Below are positions 11,238 through 22,807 of a stretch of 64,000 nucleotides of DNA, piece by piece. Both the position numbers and the translations under genes were made by a program. Under the pieces are notes generated by a model, which was given only the letters and a program-made list of their open reading frames with translations, did not search any database and had not been told where the DNA came from. The stretch is from positions 434,001 to 498,000 of the forward strand of contig JAULSR010000008.1 of the NCBI GenBank assembly GCA_030512295.1, given 5' to 3'. This stretch comes from Bombardia bombarda (lineage: Eukaryota; Ascomycota; Sordariomycetes; Sordariales; Lasiosphaeriaceae). Within the stretch, counting starts at the first letter, position 1. Each line of letters opens with the position of its first letter.

Positions 11238-13005
11238 ATGCCCTCAGCCCCAGGGGATACAGGCGCAAAGTCGTCAACGAAACGGAAGGTCCTCGATAAT
11301 GGCGACCAATCCAAGAAGAGGCGGAAATCTGGTGGAATGGGCGAGTCAGAGAAGGCGGCGCAAATCGAGACGCTCGAATCCGAAATTCTCGAGTCTAGGA
11401 AGCACTACAACAACATCGCGACCTTGATTGAGATCGCACAGACACAGGCCGAAGACGAGGCCTACGCCATCGCCGCTGCCGAGTCGTTATGCCGCGTTTT
11501 CATACGGCTCATGGCCTCGGGCAACCTGGTGAAGAGGAAAGAACTGTCGGAGAAGGACATCACGGTTGTAAGATGGCTCAGGGAACGGCTTGGCGACTAC
11601 GGGACCGCTCTGTTGTCTATGTTGGAGAGCAAGAAATTAGCACACAAAGCTATTCTCTTGGCAATGGTTGTCTTGAAAGCTGAGGCGCAGCATTTGGACG
11701 GTAGAGATGAACCCAAGTTTCCTCGATCCTTCTTCGCCGCCATCGTCAGTGCGCTCCTCCAGTCCCCGATTGAGTCACTACGTGAAGAGTTTTCAGAGAA
11801 GTTTATCAGCGAGTACGATGATATCAGATTTTTCACATTTCAGGCGATCAAGTAAGGGCGACTACCATTCACACTTCCAAGGCCTATTTGCTGATAATCG
11901 TGTAGGGATTTCTTGACAGAACAGGACCAGAGCATCGATGACGGCATGCGAAACCGGGTCTTTAGTTTATTACTTAGGATTGAAGATGTCCCGGGCTCCA
12001 ATGAGGAGCTCGAGGGTTTCTATATCGACCCCCCAAGCAAGAAGAAGCACCCGCTTTACTCCTTGTCACAGCACAAGAAGCAAGCACAGGAGGCATGGCT
12101 TGCGCTGATGCATCTAGGCTTGAGCAGAGACCAGAGGAAGAAGGTTCTGGAGGTGATGGCCACCTCCATCGCCCCTTGGTTCACCAAGCCAGAGCTTCTT
12201 ATGGATTTCCTAACGGACTCGTACAACTCGGGCGGCTCCATATCGCTTCTCGCTTTGTCGGGCGTCTTCTACCTCATCCAGGAGCGCAATCTGGACTACC
12301 CCCAGTTCTATGAGAAACTCTACTCCTTGCTGGATGCCGATATGCTTCATTCGAAGCACCGGTCTCGTTTGTTCCGCCTCCTTGATACCTTTTTGGGGTC
12401 TTCACATTTGCCGGCCGTGCTGGTAGCAAGCTTTATGAAGCGCCTGTCTCGTTTGGCCCTCAACGCGCCGCCAAGCGCAATCGTCGTTATTGTGCCGTGG
12501 TTCTATAACCTCTTTAAGAAGCATCCTCTCTGCACCTTTATGATGCATCGTGTGCCGCGCACAAAGGAGGCGAAGGATTTGATTGAGAGCGAGGGTGTTA
12601 TGGATCCATTCCTTCCCGACGAGCGGGATCCCATGGAGACGCACGCAATTGACAGCTGTCTGTGGGAGATTGTTCAGTTGCAGTCACATTACCACCCCAA
12701 CGTCGCAACTATTGCGAAGATAATCTCGGAGCAGTTTACAAAACAGTCGTATAGTATGGAGGACTTTTTGGACCATTCTTACGCCAGTGTGAGTATTCGA
12801 GCACAGCTCATCCTCTCTCTTCATCCCGCCATCATGCTGACAGATTTTTGCGTCATAGCTTATCGAGGCAGAGATGACCAAAAACATCAGGAAGGCCCCT
12901 GTTGTTGAGTTTGTCATTCCGAAGCGTATCTTCACCAAGGCCGAGCCAGGGCCGGAAGAGAAGGACAGCCTTCTGGTCAGCCTATGGGATTTCGGTTCCT
13001 TGTAA
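11238..13005 (+). CDS. NOC4: Nucleolar complex protein Noc4 (40S ribosome biogenesis)
   Basis: There are three exons (11238-11851, 11906-12788, 12859-13005) encoding 547 aa, close to the 552 aa of yeast Noc4. The N-terminus carries lysine/arginine-rich nuclear localisation sequence (around KKRRKS, residues about 25-30). It is followed by an all-helical body and the CBF/Mak21-type C-terminal domain, recognisable from the segment VVIVPWFYNLFKKHP to the end. The last exon restores the family-like ending (VVEFVIPKRIF ... WDFGSL). Noc4 pairs with Nop14 in the nucleolus for 18S rRNA maturation and 40S export. The introns are 54 and 70 nt with GTAAGG and GTGAGT donors. The stop codon TAA sits inside a GTAAGT sequence that resembles a splice donor, but the protein end is complete, so I treat this as chance. 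Confidence 0.93.
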
Positions 13006-13346
13006 GTAGGGGTATGTGATACCGCAGCCGCAAAGCCGAGAGGGTCTGGTTAAGGGCCACTTCATGCGCACGTCCGTCTGCGTCTCAGGGGCACCCTTCC
13101 GATTTCTCAACCTTGTCTGTGTTGCGGAACCTTGTTCACCCTTGACACCACCACGTGGGTGCGTTCATCAAGTGTCTCGGTCGGAGGAAATAAAAGGCTT
13201 CCCCTGACGTTGAACATCGCTCGTCACCCCTTCTTCTGAGACACGATAAGAGCATCGCCGGCACTTGTCATGGTGGCAAGAAGGGGGGAGAAATCAAGAA
13301 TTGCGTTTACGGACAATACCGGGGTGGGTTCTAGGAACGGGTGGGA

Positions 13347-13384
13347 CAGAGACACACACACGCACACATACACATACACACACC
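13347..13384. repeat. Imperfect (CA)n microsatellite
   Basis: CA dinucleotides interrupted by G and T (CACACACGCACACATACACATACACACAC style). Non-coding. Confidence 0.85.
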
Positions 13385-16300
13385 CTTCTGTGTACATGGC
13401 GATCTTCGCAGTTGAATGGTCACATTAGATCTTTCATGTCTTTGCCCCTCCCACCATAACCACATCGTGATACCCAGGGACTTTACCTCCGAACAGCCAA
13501 GTCCACAACTACCTTCACCACCCAGCCAACATACGGCGGACGCGGTTTCTGTACCACCGGCGCCGCCATGTACTCTACCCGGTTCCGCCCGCATAAGCTT
13601 GGTGCTTCCTCAGCCGTCATTATACGCCCACACTGCAGTGCAGGTGGGCTGTTCTTTACATGTCTTCTTTTTCTAGTTCCTGCGACACTTTAAGACAAGG
13701 GAGATCGGGAAATGGAGCTGACCTCTATGGCCGGGTTTTCTTTGAGGAGGGTCACCTTGTTCATTATGTCGACTCACCCCACCTCCCTTGCCCATATCTC
13801 CCCTGTTTAACCCCAATCACGACAGGAGCAAGATATATGAGATTAATCAGGGACTTCAGGGATCTTGGGATTTCATATCAGTTACTTGCAATATGACAAT
13901 ATTACCCACGGGGAAAAGAAAATATGACCACATATGTGCCTTGAAATTTCCTTTCGCATTTAACTTGTCCTGTTTGGTGGAGATTTATGTTTTCGTCCTA
14001 TGTATCGAAGTCGGGCAATAGTACTCATCGCACACCCATCGACCTTGCTGCCTTTAACGCTTTCAACGATGCCTATGAATGCGTTATGGCCCATCCATCG
14101 TGACGAGTCACGAAACGGCTCTACTAGGTAGACTAATGGCGGTTGACCGGCGCTGACCGGGCGGCTTGGTGGTGGTGGTGAGCGTACAGCCTCTCTAGGG
14201 AGTTCTCCCCTTCTACATCCGTGACCGTTTTGGTGTACCAATGTACAAATGGGGCCATCCCCCCATATGTTAGCGAGACGAGAATAGATAGCAGACGATC
14301 AAGTGGTCCAGACCCGGCAAAGAAAAGGTAGTAGACATACATCATTCATGTTGGGATCACTGAGTAGGGTGTGGGAGTATCTATCTCCATGACGACCTAC
14401 TGAACTGTTTGGGATTTCAAAAGACCTTACCAGTCTGGTTCTCTGGTTGGTTTTTGAGGTATACGTGTTTACAGCGGAAAGGCATCATTTTCTATATCGC
14501 AAGGGTAAAAAATATCTTGATGGACAAAATCTTGTTCTCTCGCAAGAGAGAATGAGGGCAACCGCCCTAGAAACAAAAGTCACCACCAACCATCCGGCCA
14601 CTTTGGGACAGTGAAATGACCGGTTGGGATGTGGTACCCCACGGACTATCTGGTTGGCCTACAGTATTCTAGAATCGTCTTCTCGTCAGACAACATATAG
14701 AAATGTCTAGATGCGTCAAATATGAGTTACTTGACACATGATGTACGATAATACACATCTTGAAAGATTGGGAATTATAGTCGGTGACACTGAGTGTCGG
14801 CCACACACGAAGAAAGATTCTACAAACAGGGACTACGGACTCACTCGAAATATCTGAGCAAATCCAAAAAAAAGAGACGGTGGATATTGTACGGGTAGCT
14901 CCGCAATGTGCATATATCATCCACAAGACGATTGTTGCGAGGACAGCAAGAAAATACAGCGGTGACGAGGCAAGTTAGATAGACAGGGCCTTCTTCTGGA
15001 AGGGTCATGATGACTTCTGATGCTCGAACCCGGGCCGGCTGGCCCTTCCCCTCCAGTACTCTCTGTGTTATGACTGAGCAGTGTCAATCCCGGAATAGCC
15101 AACTGACGCCCGGTAGCACCGCAACTCCTTATCTAAGGGGTGACTAACAGGCGATCTGAAGGACAAAGACCACATGCTGCATGTTGCACCTTATCCAATG
15201 CGGCTTCCCGAGCGGTTCACCAGAACAGGAGACTGAGCACTAACTAGGTAATTTGGCGATCCCCCCTTTTCTCCACACCCGTACATGAGAGAGTAGCAGG
15301 TGATCGGTGAAGCGCATGAGTTCTTCCACACCAAGCGTGAAGAAATCATCACGTCGAGCGTCTGTTTCCAAGAACTTGAGGACAATCGTGAGGGTATTGG
15401 CGGAGGCTAGCTACTAGTCATGACCGACCCTCGGCACCTTCGTCTCATGCACAAAGTTTCAGCCAAGGCATTGCCCCTTCCATGTTGTCGGACAATTTTC
15501 TGTTTACACGACAGTCTTTCATCATGAGACTCTTGATCTAGGAGTGAACCGGGTGCCGGAGCACGCTAGAGTGGGTTTTCATGGGTAGTTTTCCACGCCA
15601 AGATCAGACCACAGTATCTCACCGCCTACAACACCGCGCTATGTAGTATCTACATACATACCCGATGTCTATTACGCCGCCTTGGCAGTCGTGGGTATGT
15701 GTAGAGGTCGAATACTTCGACATGTTGGAGATACAATCGCTAGCTATTGGGGAAGAAAAATTATGAGATATAATCATTCAGCTTGATGTTCCATGTAATA
15801 TTGTTTGCCACTTGAGGGTGGATATAATCTTTTGTCTTGTCAAAGCTCATCGATTCGCCTGGTTACTTAAGGAACCTACCGGTTATCGGCAGCAAGCTTG
15901 GGAGACAACTATGACTCAGTTCTTAGATAGGAGGACTTATGTGGTTGGCCTGACCGCCTTGGTTATATGAGAGGCGAGACTACCGCTTCGGAATCTGAGA
16001 GCGAATGAAGGCATTGAACCTAATGCCTAAAGCCCCTGACAACAACTAGATGGAACGTCATTCCGTCCACAAATAGCATGTGGGTGTAGTGAATTCTTGA
16101 GGGGAGGTCGTATTGGAAATAGAGCTGGCCGTTGGGCAGAAAAACACGGGACATAGTTTAACGACAGTTCCAGCCGTCCAGATCGATCGAGCATCCTAAG
16201 GGTCTTGCCAGGTCACAGATTGGGCCTCGAGTACCTCGGCGTCCCGCCCTTTCGTATTATCTGCAAGAGATATTCTGATGAGCCGGCTGTGGTAGCCGGT

Positions 16301-18230
16301 AGGATATCTCGAGACCATAGGTGACAGCTCACAACAAGAGATATAGGTCTGAGCGCCCGAAGGCCTAAGGACACTGGAAGAAATAACAAGTCCGGCCAAT
16401 ATGAAGGGAGAACATCACCACACACTTGTGCTAGGTGCAGTTCGTCAACGTTTTAGGATTGCGCTAGGGGCAGACAGGACGCGATCCAGTGCTCTGGTAA
16501 CTGAGGCGGCATGGTGGCTGAACAAAACATACGGGCCTAATGAAATGGGGTCCGCAGCACCGCTCGTTCGCCTCATGGAGTGATTGGCTATTGATTGCAC
16601 GTCATAAAAACGATAGTGGTCCTTCCAAAGGGGGTTACAGATTTGGTTGTTTTGGTCCCATTTGGCATACTTTGGTACGAGCAGTCGAAAACCATGTAGT
16701 CCCGAAATCGAAGCGATAACGACAAAATCAGAATCATCATCAACATCAGCAGTTCTGCCTGGTTGGTGGGGTTGGCCAGGATGCAGCATCCGCGATTCGG
16801 TCGCCGGGAATCTGTGCTAGTAGTAACCTAGGTGACGACGATATGAGCGGTGACAAGAAAAAAAGCAGACTCTTTCATGGATGCGAGCGTAGTCTTCCGA
16901 GGAGGTGTAGCCCACTACACTAGACTAGTCTGTTAGTCAAATCGCCCACTTGGACTTGGAGGTGAGGTGAATTTTCCCGATTTGGGTGTTGTCCATCCGG
17001 CCAAGCCAGGGGATTGGTCTGTCCGGGTAAGTGCCTGAGAAGGAGACGGTGAAAGAGCCGTTTGCCCCTGAGTGAGTGACGATCAAGGAAGGCATGGGCA
17101 GACAGACGCGTTCCTCCGCGTGCCAGAACAGAAACACACCGACTGTTGTGTTGGGTAGGGACGACAGCTGCCCCGTTGCGCTTTGCTGTGGTCAAGATAG
17201 CGCAGGCCTCTGGGTATGCGGCCAGCAGCACGCGGATGGGGTCAGATTCCGGGGGCAGGCATCTCAGTCTGTCTGCTGAGTGGCTGGAAGCATTGTCGGC
17301 TCCGTCCAGTCCTCAGCTTCACATACGGGCAGTGGGTCTCGGGAACGATCGAGGAGCTGATGCACCCAACCACCGCATTTTGGTACTGGCGAGTGAGGTG
17401 GGTCTGGGTGAAGGGCCGCAGGCCCAAGTGTTGTGTTCCTGAAATCGACCGTGAAAACCCAGCGAATCAAGAGAGAAGCCGAAGGAAACTGGAGAAACGC
17501 GAAAGAGAGAAATAAAAAGCCGGCAGGGGCAGATCCAGGGGAAAAGGCGACAAAGATGTTGTGATGCAGCGGAACGGCGCGCACACCCTAGGGAGAGTCA
17601 GATGGAAAAAGTCGTGTAGGAAATGGAAGCTTGGGAATGGAAGCATGCTCGTGCGCAAGAAGGGAAGGTGCGGGAGCATCATGTGACATGGACACTGCCG
17701 TGCTGCTGTGGTAGACCGTTTGACCGATGCCCGCCCGGTTGTGTTCTCTGTCCGTGCACCCACCCGGTTTTGTGTGTACTGTGTAGATACTGTTAGTGAT
17801 TTCTAGCAGTCCTTCCCAGCAATACTAACGGGATTTCCGACTTAGATACAGGTTCGTACCTTCCATCTCGGTCCCATTCCACGGTTAATGATTGGAACGG
17901 GGAGCAAACATGGCATCCCGCAACCCATAACCCTGGAACCCATGGCTCTCTCGTTGCACCACCATAATTATTCGTACATACTTGACAGACGATACGATAC
18001 AGACCTGCCGAAAGCTGCGCTGCCCGGTCTTTTTGCATCTCCGCCGGGTCCGGCAAGCGAGCCTTGGGGATGTTTTCCACCTGTTGCTGACGATGACGAG
18101 AAGCGCCAGACGCCCAGACGTTCTGTTTCGGATCCACAACTATCGCGATCCTCTTGTTATGGTCGCTATCCTGTGCCTCATTTATGGACTGTCCTGAGGC
18201 ACCGAGGTCACTATTTCATGTTGCCTGCAG

Positions 18231-18257
18231 TACCTAGGTAGATACCTAGGTATCTAC
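18231..18257. repeat. Double TACCTAGGTA palindrome
   Basis: TACCTAGGTA occurs at 18231-18240 and again at 18243-18252. The second lies at the centre of a perfect 20-bp palindrome spanning 18238-18257. The same 10-mer recurs at 24012 and 58208. It could extrude a small hairpin or bind a dimeric factor; no function can be assigned from sequence. Confidence 0.8.
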
Positions 18258-18973
18258 ACTTACGGATGCTTAGGTACACAAAACGCACTACTTGGAGACT
18301 ACCTACCTTAGGTACGCTGCACTACACTCCTTGGGACTGGTCCTTCACGGCGTCGTGTTGCCCCTCACCTAACAAGACTCAATCGCGCCTATGGCCTTTG
18401 ACGATGGGGGACTTGCCCGTTCTGAATTCGGCTCTCTCGCAGCCGTCTGTGCCTCTGGCCACCCCACACGAGCGCCGAGCACCTAATGGGAAGCGGCGAT
18501 GGGCAATAGCGGCGGCTACTGGGTGCTTTGGCTGCTTTTGCGGTGCAGCAGCAGAAGTAAGTGGTGTGCCGGGCGTGCTAAAATGGGCCATCCAGGCCAC
18601 ATCGCCCTCACGGGGGGGCGCTCCCGTTACGCGCGCCCAGTTAGGTGTGAGTGTGCGAGGGAGTGCTGCTCACGGGTTCGAGTGAACCCTAGGTAGCTTC
18701 TCGCAAGCTCGCAGTGTCTTGGGATCTTGAGGAAGGAGCGTTTGTGGCAGGCCAGTGCTGCTGAGTGGACTGAGCCAAAGTTTAGGTACCGACGCCCATA
18801 AGGCCATTTCTGCCCAACCTCGACCCCGGGGCAGGGCGGTCACTCCACGACCACTCGTTGCATCCAACCCAATTGTGCGAAGTAACCACCTACCTCCAGG
18901 TAGTTGTGAAAGCAGTCGTTCCTCCCCCTGCCCGCTGCTTTTCTGCTCCTATTGCCTGGCAGGTACCAACGCT

Positions 18974-19022
18974 CCTTGTCTCTTTTTTCCTCCTTGTCTC
19001 TTTTTTCCTCCTTGTGTCTTTT
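18974..19022. repeat. 18-nt pyrimidine tandem repeat
   Basis: There are about two and a half copies of a CCTTGTCTCTTTTTTCCT-like unit; the third copy is altered (TTGTGTC). It lies in the non-coding interval upstream of the bZIP gene. Confidence 0.8.
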
Positions 19023-20432
19023 TAGTCGTCTTCCTGCGCCCCATGGCAGTTTGTAGGGCGTGTCGCACTTTCATGGCACTCCTGCTCCCCAAGATGCCCA
19101 CCCACGGTCCATGATCACGCCCCCCGTCGCTGCATCGGCCGACAAGACAAGTTGGGCTCGACCAAGTGCAGCGGCCGATCTTTGAATCGATCTCGGGTGC
19201 TACCGTTGATTCTCTATCTGCACCTTTGAGCGCGCCCTGGACCTCCTGATTGGGAAGTCTTAGTGGGGCCCTCCCCCCAATGCCATCCATTCCCACCCAT
19301 CGTCAATCTGCCTCGACCAGACGACGACTGCTTCCAGTCACAATGTAACTACACTACCCAGTGATAGACCTAGTCCGTGCCAGTCAGCTTCAGAATGGCT
19401 CTCCCGTTAGTTTCCCGCTGCCCTCTCAGTCGGCCACTGTTCCGTCGCCGTCACGAGAGAGGTGTTGGGATCGTCGCCCTGGCCGAGGCGCCGTTACAGG
19501 TCTGGACGTCGAGGGCGATTTCGCCTTTGCCTGCTGCCCCGTGCATCGTGCAATGTGCCCCTATGTGCAATGGAGTGGACGAACAAGCGTTGAGGGTCTC
19601 TGGTCTGGGCTCTGCTCTGCTGCTTACGTCCGTTGAGCCCATGCGCGGCGTGCTCGGGAGCTCTCTGGGTGGTGGAAAGGGTGGAAGCTGCTATTGCTCA
19701 TCCAACATCTGCCTCCCGTCGTCGCCATGTTTTTTGCGGGTGTCCAGCCAAGCACTTTAGACCCCGGTCCCGCCGTACCCATTATGGTACATAGGTCCTC
19801 TTGTCGCACTCCCCAGCCCCGGACGTCTACTCACACCCCCCTCCCTTCCTCCCCTCCACCCCGAAAGAAAGTCTCCTCATCCACAGAGGCTCCCGCGCAA
19901 TCCAGCACCAGAGCCCTCAGCAACATCCACCCGAGGTACCACAGTACTTACAGGTCTTCCGCAGTTCCAAGACTTCTCTCTCTTCGATTGGGCATGACCG
20001 GGTACATACCCTGTCTCTCAACTCGTCCTGTTCTCAAGCCTGACCACATTCAAGTACATAATATAGAAAGAGAGGACCACCCCATCTGCACACCCTCCTA
20101 ATTATTTGATCATTGACTTTCTGTACGGTATCATCATTGCCAAAAGCAGCATTGCGACTGCTTAACTGTGTCTTCTCCTGTTATCATTGTTGTTACAAAA
20201 CACACTGTGCATTCAACGACTCGAAACTCATCATCATCCAGCTCTTCACATCCGAACGAGCAACCAACATAATCTAGCTCAAGAATTCCCGGCTCTGGTC
20301 AGATACCCCGTCTTTCCAAAGACGGCAGCGCAGTACGACTTACACCAAAAAGAGTGTGTGAGTGACATTTTTCTCCCACCTTTTCCCCTTCGAATCTTCT
20401 TCGGCCTCCTGCCTCCTACCCACCACCCCCCA

Positions 20433-20621
20433 ATGCTCCCCGCCAAGTTCTTATCAACCTGCCTTATCCTCATCCACCTCCCTCTCCTTCTCTGCTCTTT
20501 CGGCTTTTTCTCCGTACACTTGATTTTACCTAGGCAGCGCCGTACCGTTGCAGTCAACGGCCAGCGTCTCTCAAAGGCTTCACAAGATCCGGGACCCTTG
20601 GTCATCATCATCCTCCGTTGA
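20433..20621 (+). other. Candidate upstream ORF in the bZIP leader (62 codons)
   Basis: This ATG-initiated frame ends 180 nt before the bZIP start codon. It reads MLPAKFLSTC and continues with a very hydrophobic leucine-rich stretch. If the pyrimidine-rich sequence upstream of 20802 is the transcribed leader, ribosomes would meet this frame first. It may instead be leader noise or be removed by splicing. Many fungal bZIP mRNAs (GCN4/cpc-1, HAC1 types) carry leader-encoded control, which is the only reason to record it. Confidence 0.35.
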
Positions 20622-20801
20622 AGAATCCCCTGCCAACGGACCCCGGCTATTCCAAAAATAAAGCGCCGCCTCACAGCACTTGCCCTCACCGCTTCCAACC
20701 ACTAACGCAACCATTTTAACAGACTGTCCGCACAGTTTTGAATTCTGCATTTTGCAAGTTTTTTTATTCAGAAAGGACACAAACACATACAGTGGCCCAA
20801 C

Positions 20802-22745
20802 ATGGTCCCAACATTCCCCATGCAGTCATACTACAGGTCGCCGTTAACGGTCGACACCACCCACGCTCAAACGTTCTTCGATGAGGATGACTCGAGCATA
20901 TTAGACGACAACATCCTAGAGAATGGACTCGACTCGGGCTTGGAGATGTCGCCGCCGATGGCTGATAGCAGGAGAGACTCGTTTGCAGCCTCGACAGCAC
21001 TGTTCTCACCAAAGACGGAGGATTGGCAGACTTCGGCAGAAATGCAGTCTGTTCCATCAAACAATCCGTTCTTCGACCACCAGCATCACAGCAACAACCC
21101 ATTCCTACGGATGGATCAGAGTCAACAACAGGCATATCAAAACCACAGCTGGTCCATGGCTAGCTCTGGCTCTGCAACACCCCTGCAAGTCTTTGATGGA
21201 TTACCCTCTGAGTTTGATTCCCCCAATGTCTCCATGTTCCACAGGCCAGGAACCATGCAAACCCATACACCCTTCAGCAATCCAAGTAATCAGGTCGCCA
21301 TGTTTCAACAGCTCGGGCATCCCGGGGGACAATCAATACCGACATCGCCACAAAAAGACCTCTGGATGGCCCCAGACCTGAAGACGCAAATGGCGAAGCG
21401 GCCTCACCCAAATAGTCCTCTCATCCGCTCTCACAACGAGTTGCGGAGGGGTGATGGGATCCGCAAGAAGAATGCTCGATTCGACATCCCGGCCGAGCGC
21501 AACCTGAACAACATTGATCAGCTGATCTCTCAGTCCCAAGACGACCAAGAGATCAAGGAACTCAAGCAACAAAAGCGCCTGCTTCGCAATAGGCAAGCCG
21601 CGTAAGTAGAACAATCGTTACCTCACTTGAACTACTGGCACAATGCTAACCAGATTTTCAGTCTCGACTCAAGACAGCGCAAGAAACTACATACTGAACG
21701 ACTCGAGGACGAGAAGAAGCATTTCACAGAGATCATCTCGGGCCTGGAAGACCAGGTTACGAAACTTGAGAGGGACATGGCGCAACTCCTCAGCGAAAAG
21801 CGCGACTATGAAGACTACATAGCAGAGATGGAGGCAAAGCAGGCCGAGATGATCGGCAGACACACCATCGAGACGGGAGAGTTGCGTAAGAAGGTCAGCG
21901 TCTTGACTAACCACGTGCAGGCTCTGGAGAGTGCCACCATGTCAACGGCATCTGCTGCATCGAACGGACCCAGCTTCGCTGTTCCTTTCGGAGAGATGGA
22001 CGGCATCACCATGGACGGCCCCTGGGACAACATGCAAATGTTTGGAGATTTCCCCATGGAGCAACCTGCCGAGGTTAAGGAGGAGATGCAGATCGTTGCG
22101 GTCAAGAAGCCTGAGATCACCCTGCCGACCGACTGCAATAAACCTTCCCAACAAGGCGGGCTTCTCTTCATGCTCTTCCTTGTCGGCGCTTTTGTCCTTT
22201 CCAGTCGATCAACGCCAAGCATCCCACGGGTTTCCGACGATGTTCGTGTTGCATCTGCGACCTTGCTGGAGAACGTGTTGAAGGACGCTGGTGTTTCTGG
22301 GGCGTCCTCTAGCCTTGAAGCAGTGGCTCCTCAGCCTTCGGGCAATAGCTGGAACCAGGCTCCTACAACGACGTTATCTATCACTTCCCCAGTCATGGAT
22401 AAAGTAGCGCCTTCGGTGCTTGGAGAAATGGCCGACGCCCTGACGCAACCTACAGAGCAACAAGCCAACGAGCAGCTGTTTGGAATGACGGCCGAGCAGT
22501 ATAATGGTTTGAACTCGCAAGACTTCCTGCAGAACGCTCCAGCCGAAAGGTCAACGAGCCAGGGCAGACGAAATCTTGCCGACGCTTTAGCCAGCATGCG
22601 CGACTCCAGCAAGCAGTCAGCTGCCGAGGTCTATACGCGTTCACTTCTTTGGGATCAGGTTCCAAGTGATGTCGTCCGCAACTTCGTCAAGATGATGTCG
22701 GAGTGCACAACACAAGGGGTGACGGCGGGCGGTGGAGAGACATAA
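20802..22745 (+). CDS. bZIP transcription factor with hydrophobic segment after the zipper
   Basis: There are two exons (20802-21601, 21662-22745) encoding 627 aa. The 60-nt intron (GTAAGT donor, GCTAAC branch, TTTTCAG acceptor) falls exactly inside the basic region: RLLRNRQAA is in exon 1 and LDSRQRKK in exon 2 (residues about 258-275). Splicing reconstitutes the bZIP signature N-x7-R. A coiled coil with heptad leucines follows to about residue 355. The N-terminal 250 residues are Ser/Gln/Pro-rich and disordered. Unusually, residues about 433-447 (GGLLFMLFLVGAFVL) are hydrophobic enough for one membrane span, flanked by Gln/Lys and Ser/Arg, with about 180 residues beyond. This arrangement, DNA-binding part then one membrane segment, recalls membrane-tethered bZIP factors such as ATF6. 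Tethering is inference. Exact orthology is not assigned. Confidence 0.9.
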
Positions 22746-22764
22746 TTGACGACTTTACGACTTT

Positions 22765-22807
22765 ACGATCACGATCACGATCACGACCACGACCATGATC
22801 ACGATCG
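22765..22807. repeat. GATCAC/GACCAC hexamer array
   Basis: About seven hexamer units (CGATCA, CGACCA, TGATCA variants) lie immediately after the bZIP stop codon, so they are probably in its 3' untranslated region. Confidence 0.8.

Larger units (their letters stand above)
13006..20801. other. Long gene-poor interval (7.8 kb) upstream of the bZIP gene
   Basis: I find no supportable gene in this stretch. Base composition is ordinary and I see no transposon open frame. It contains an imperfect CA tract at 13347-13384, an 18-nt pyrimidine tandem repeat at about 18974-19022, and two TACCTAGGTA palindromes at 18231-18252. The final 1 kb or so is pyrimidine-rich and probably serves as promoter and long 5' leader of the bZIP gene. 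Spliced genes without long exons could be missed here. Confidence 0.5.

Noticed and set aside
12995..13010. GTAAGT at the NOC4 stop codon as a donor to a further exon
   Set aside because: The protein already has its complete family-like C-terminus, and no downstream exon with matching sequence is seen.
15010..15045. Possible minus-strand tRNA T arm (GCTCGAACCCGGG)
   Set aside because: The flanking bases do not form a T stem, and no acceptor or anticodon arms can be folded around it.
18266..18685. 139-codon + strand frame
   Set aside because: The residue composition is random-like (many Trp, Cys, Pro), and there is no domain, promoter or splice support.
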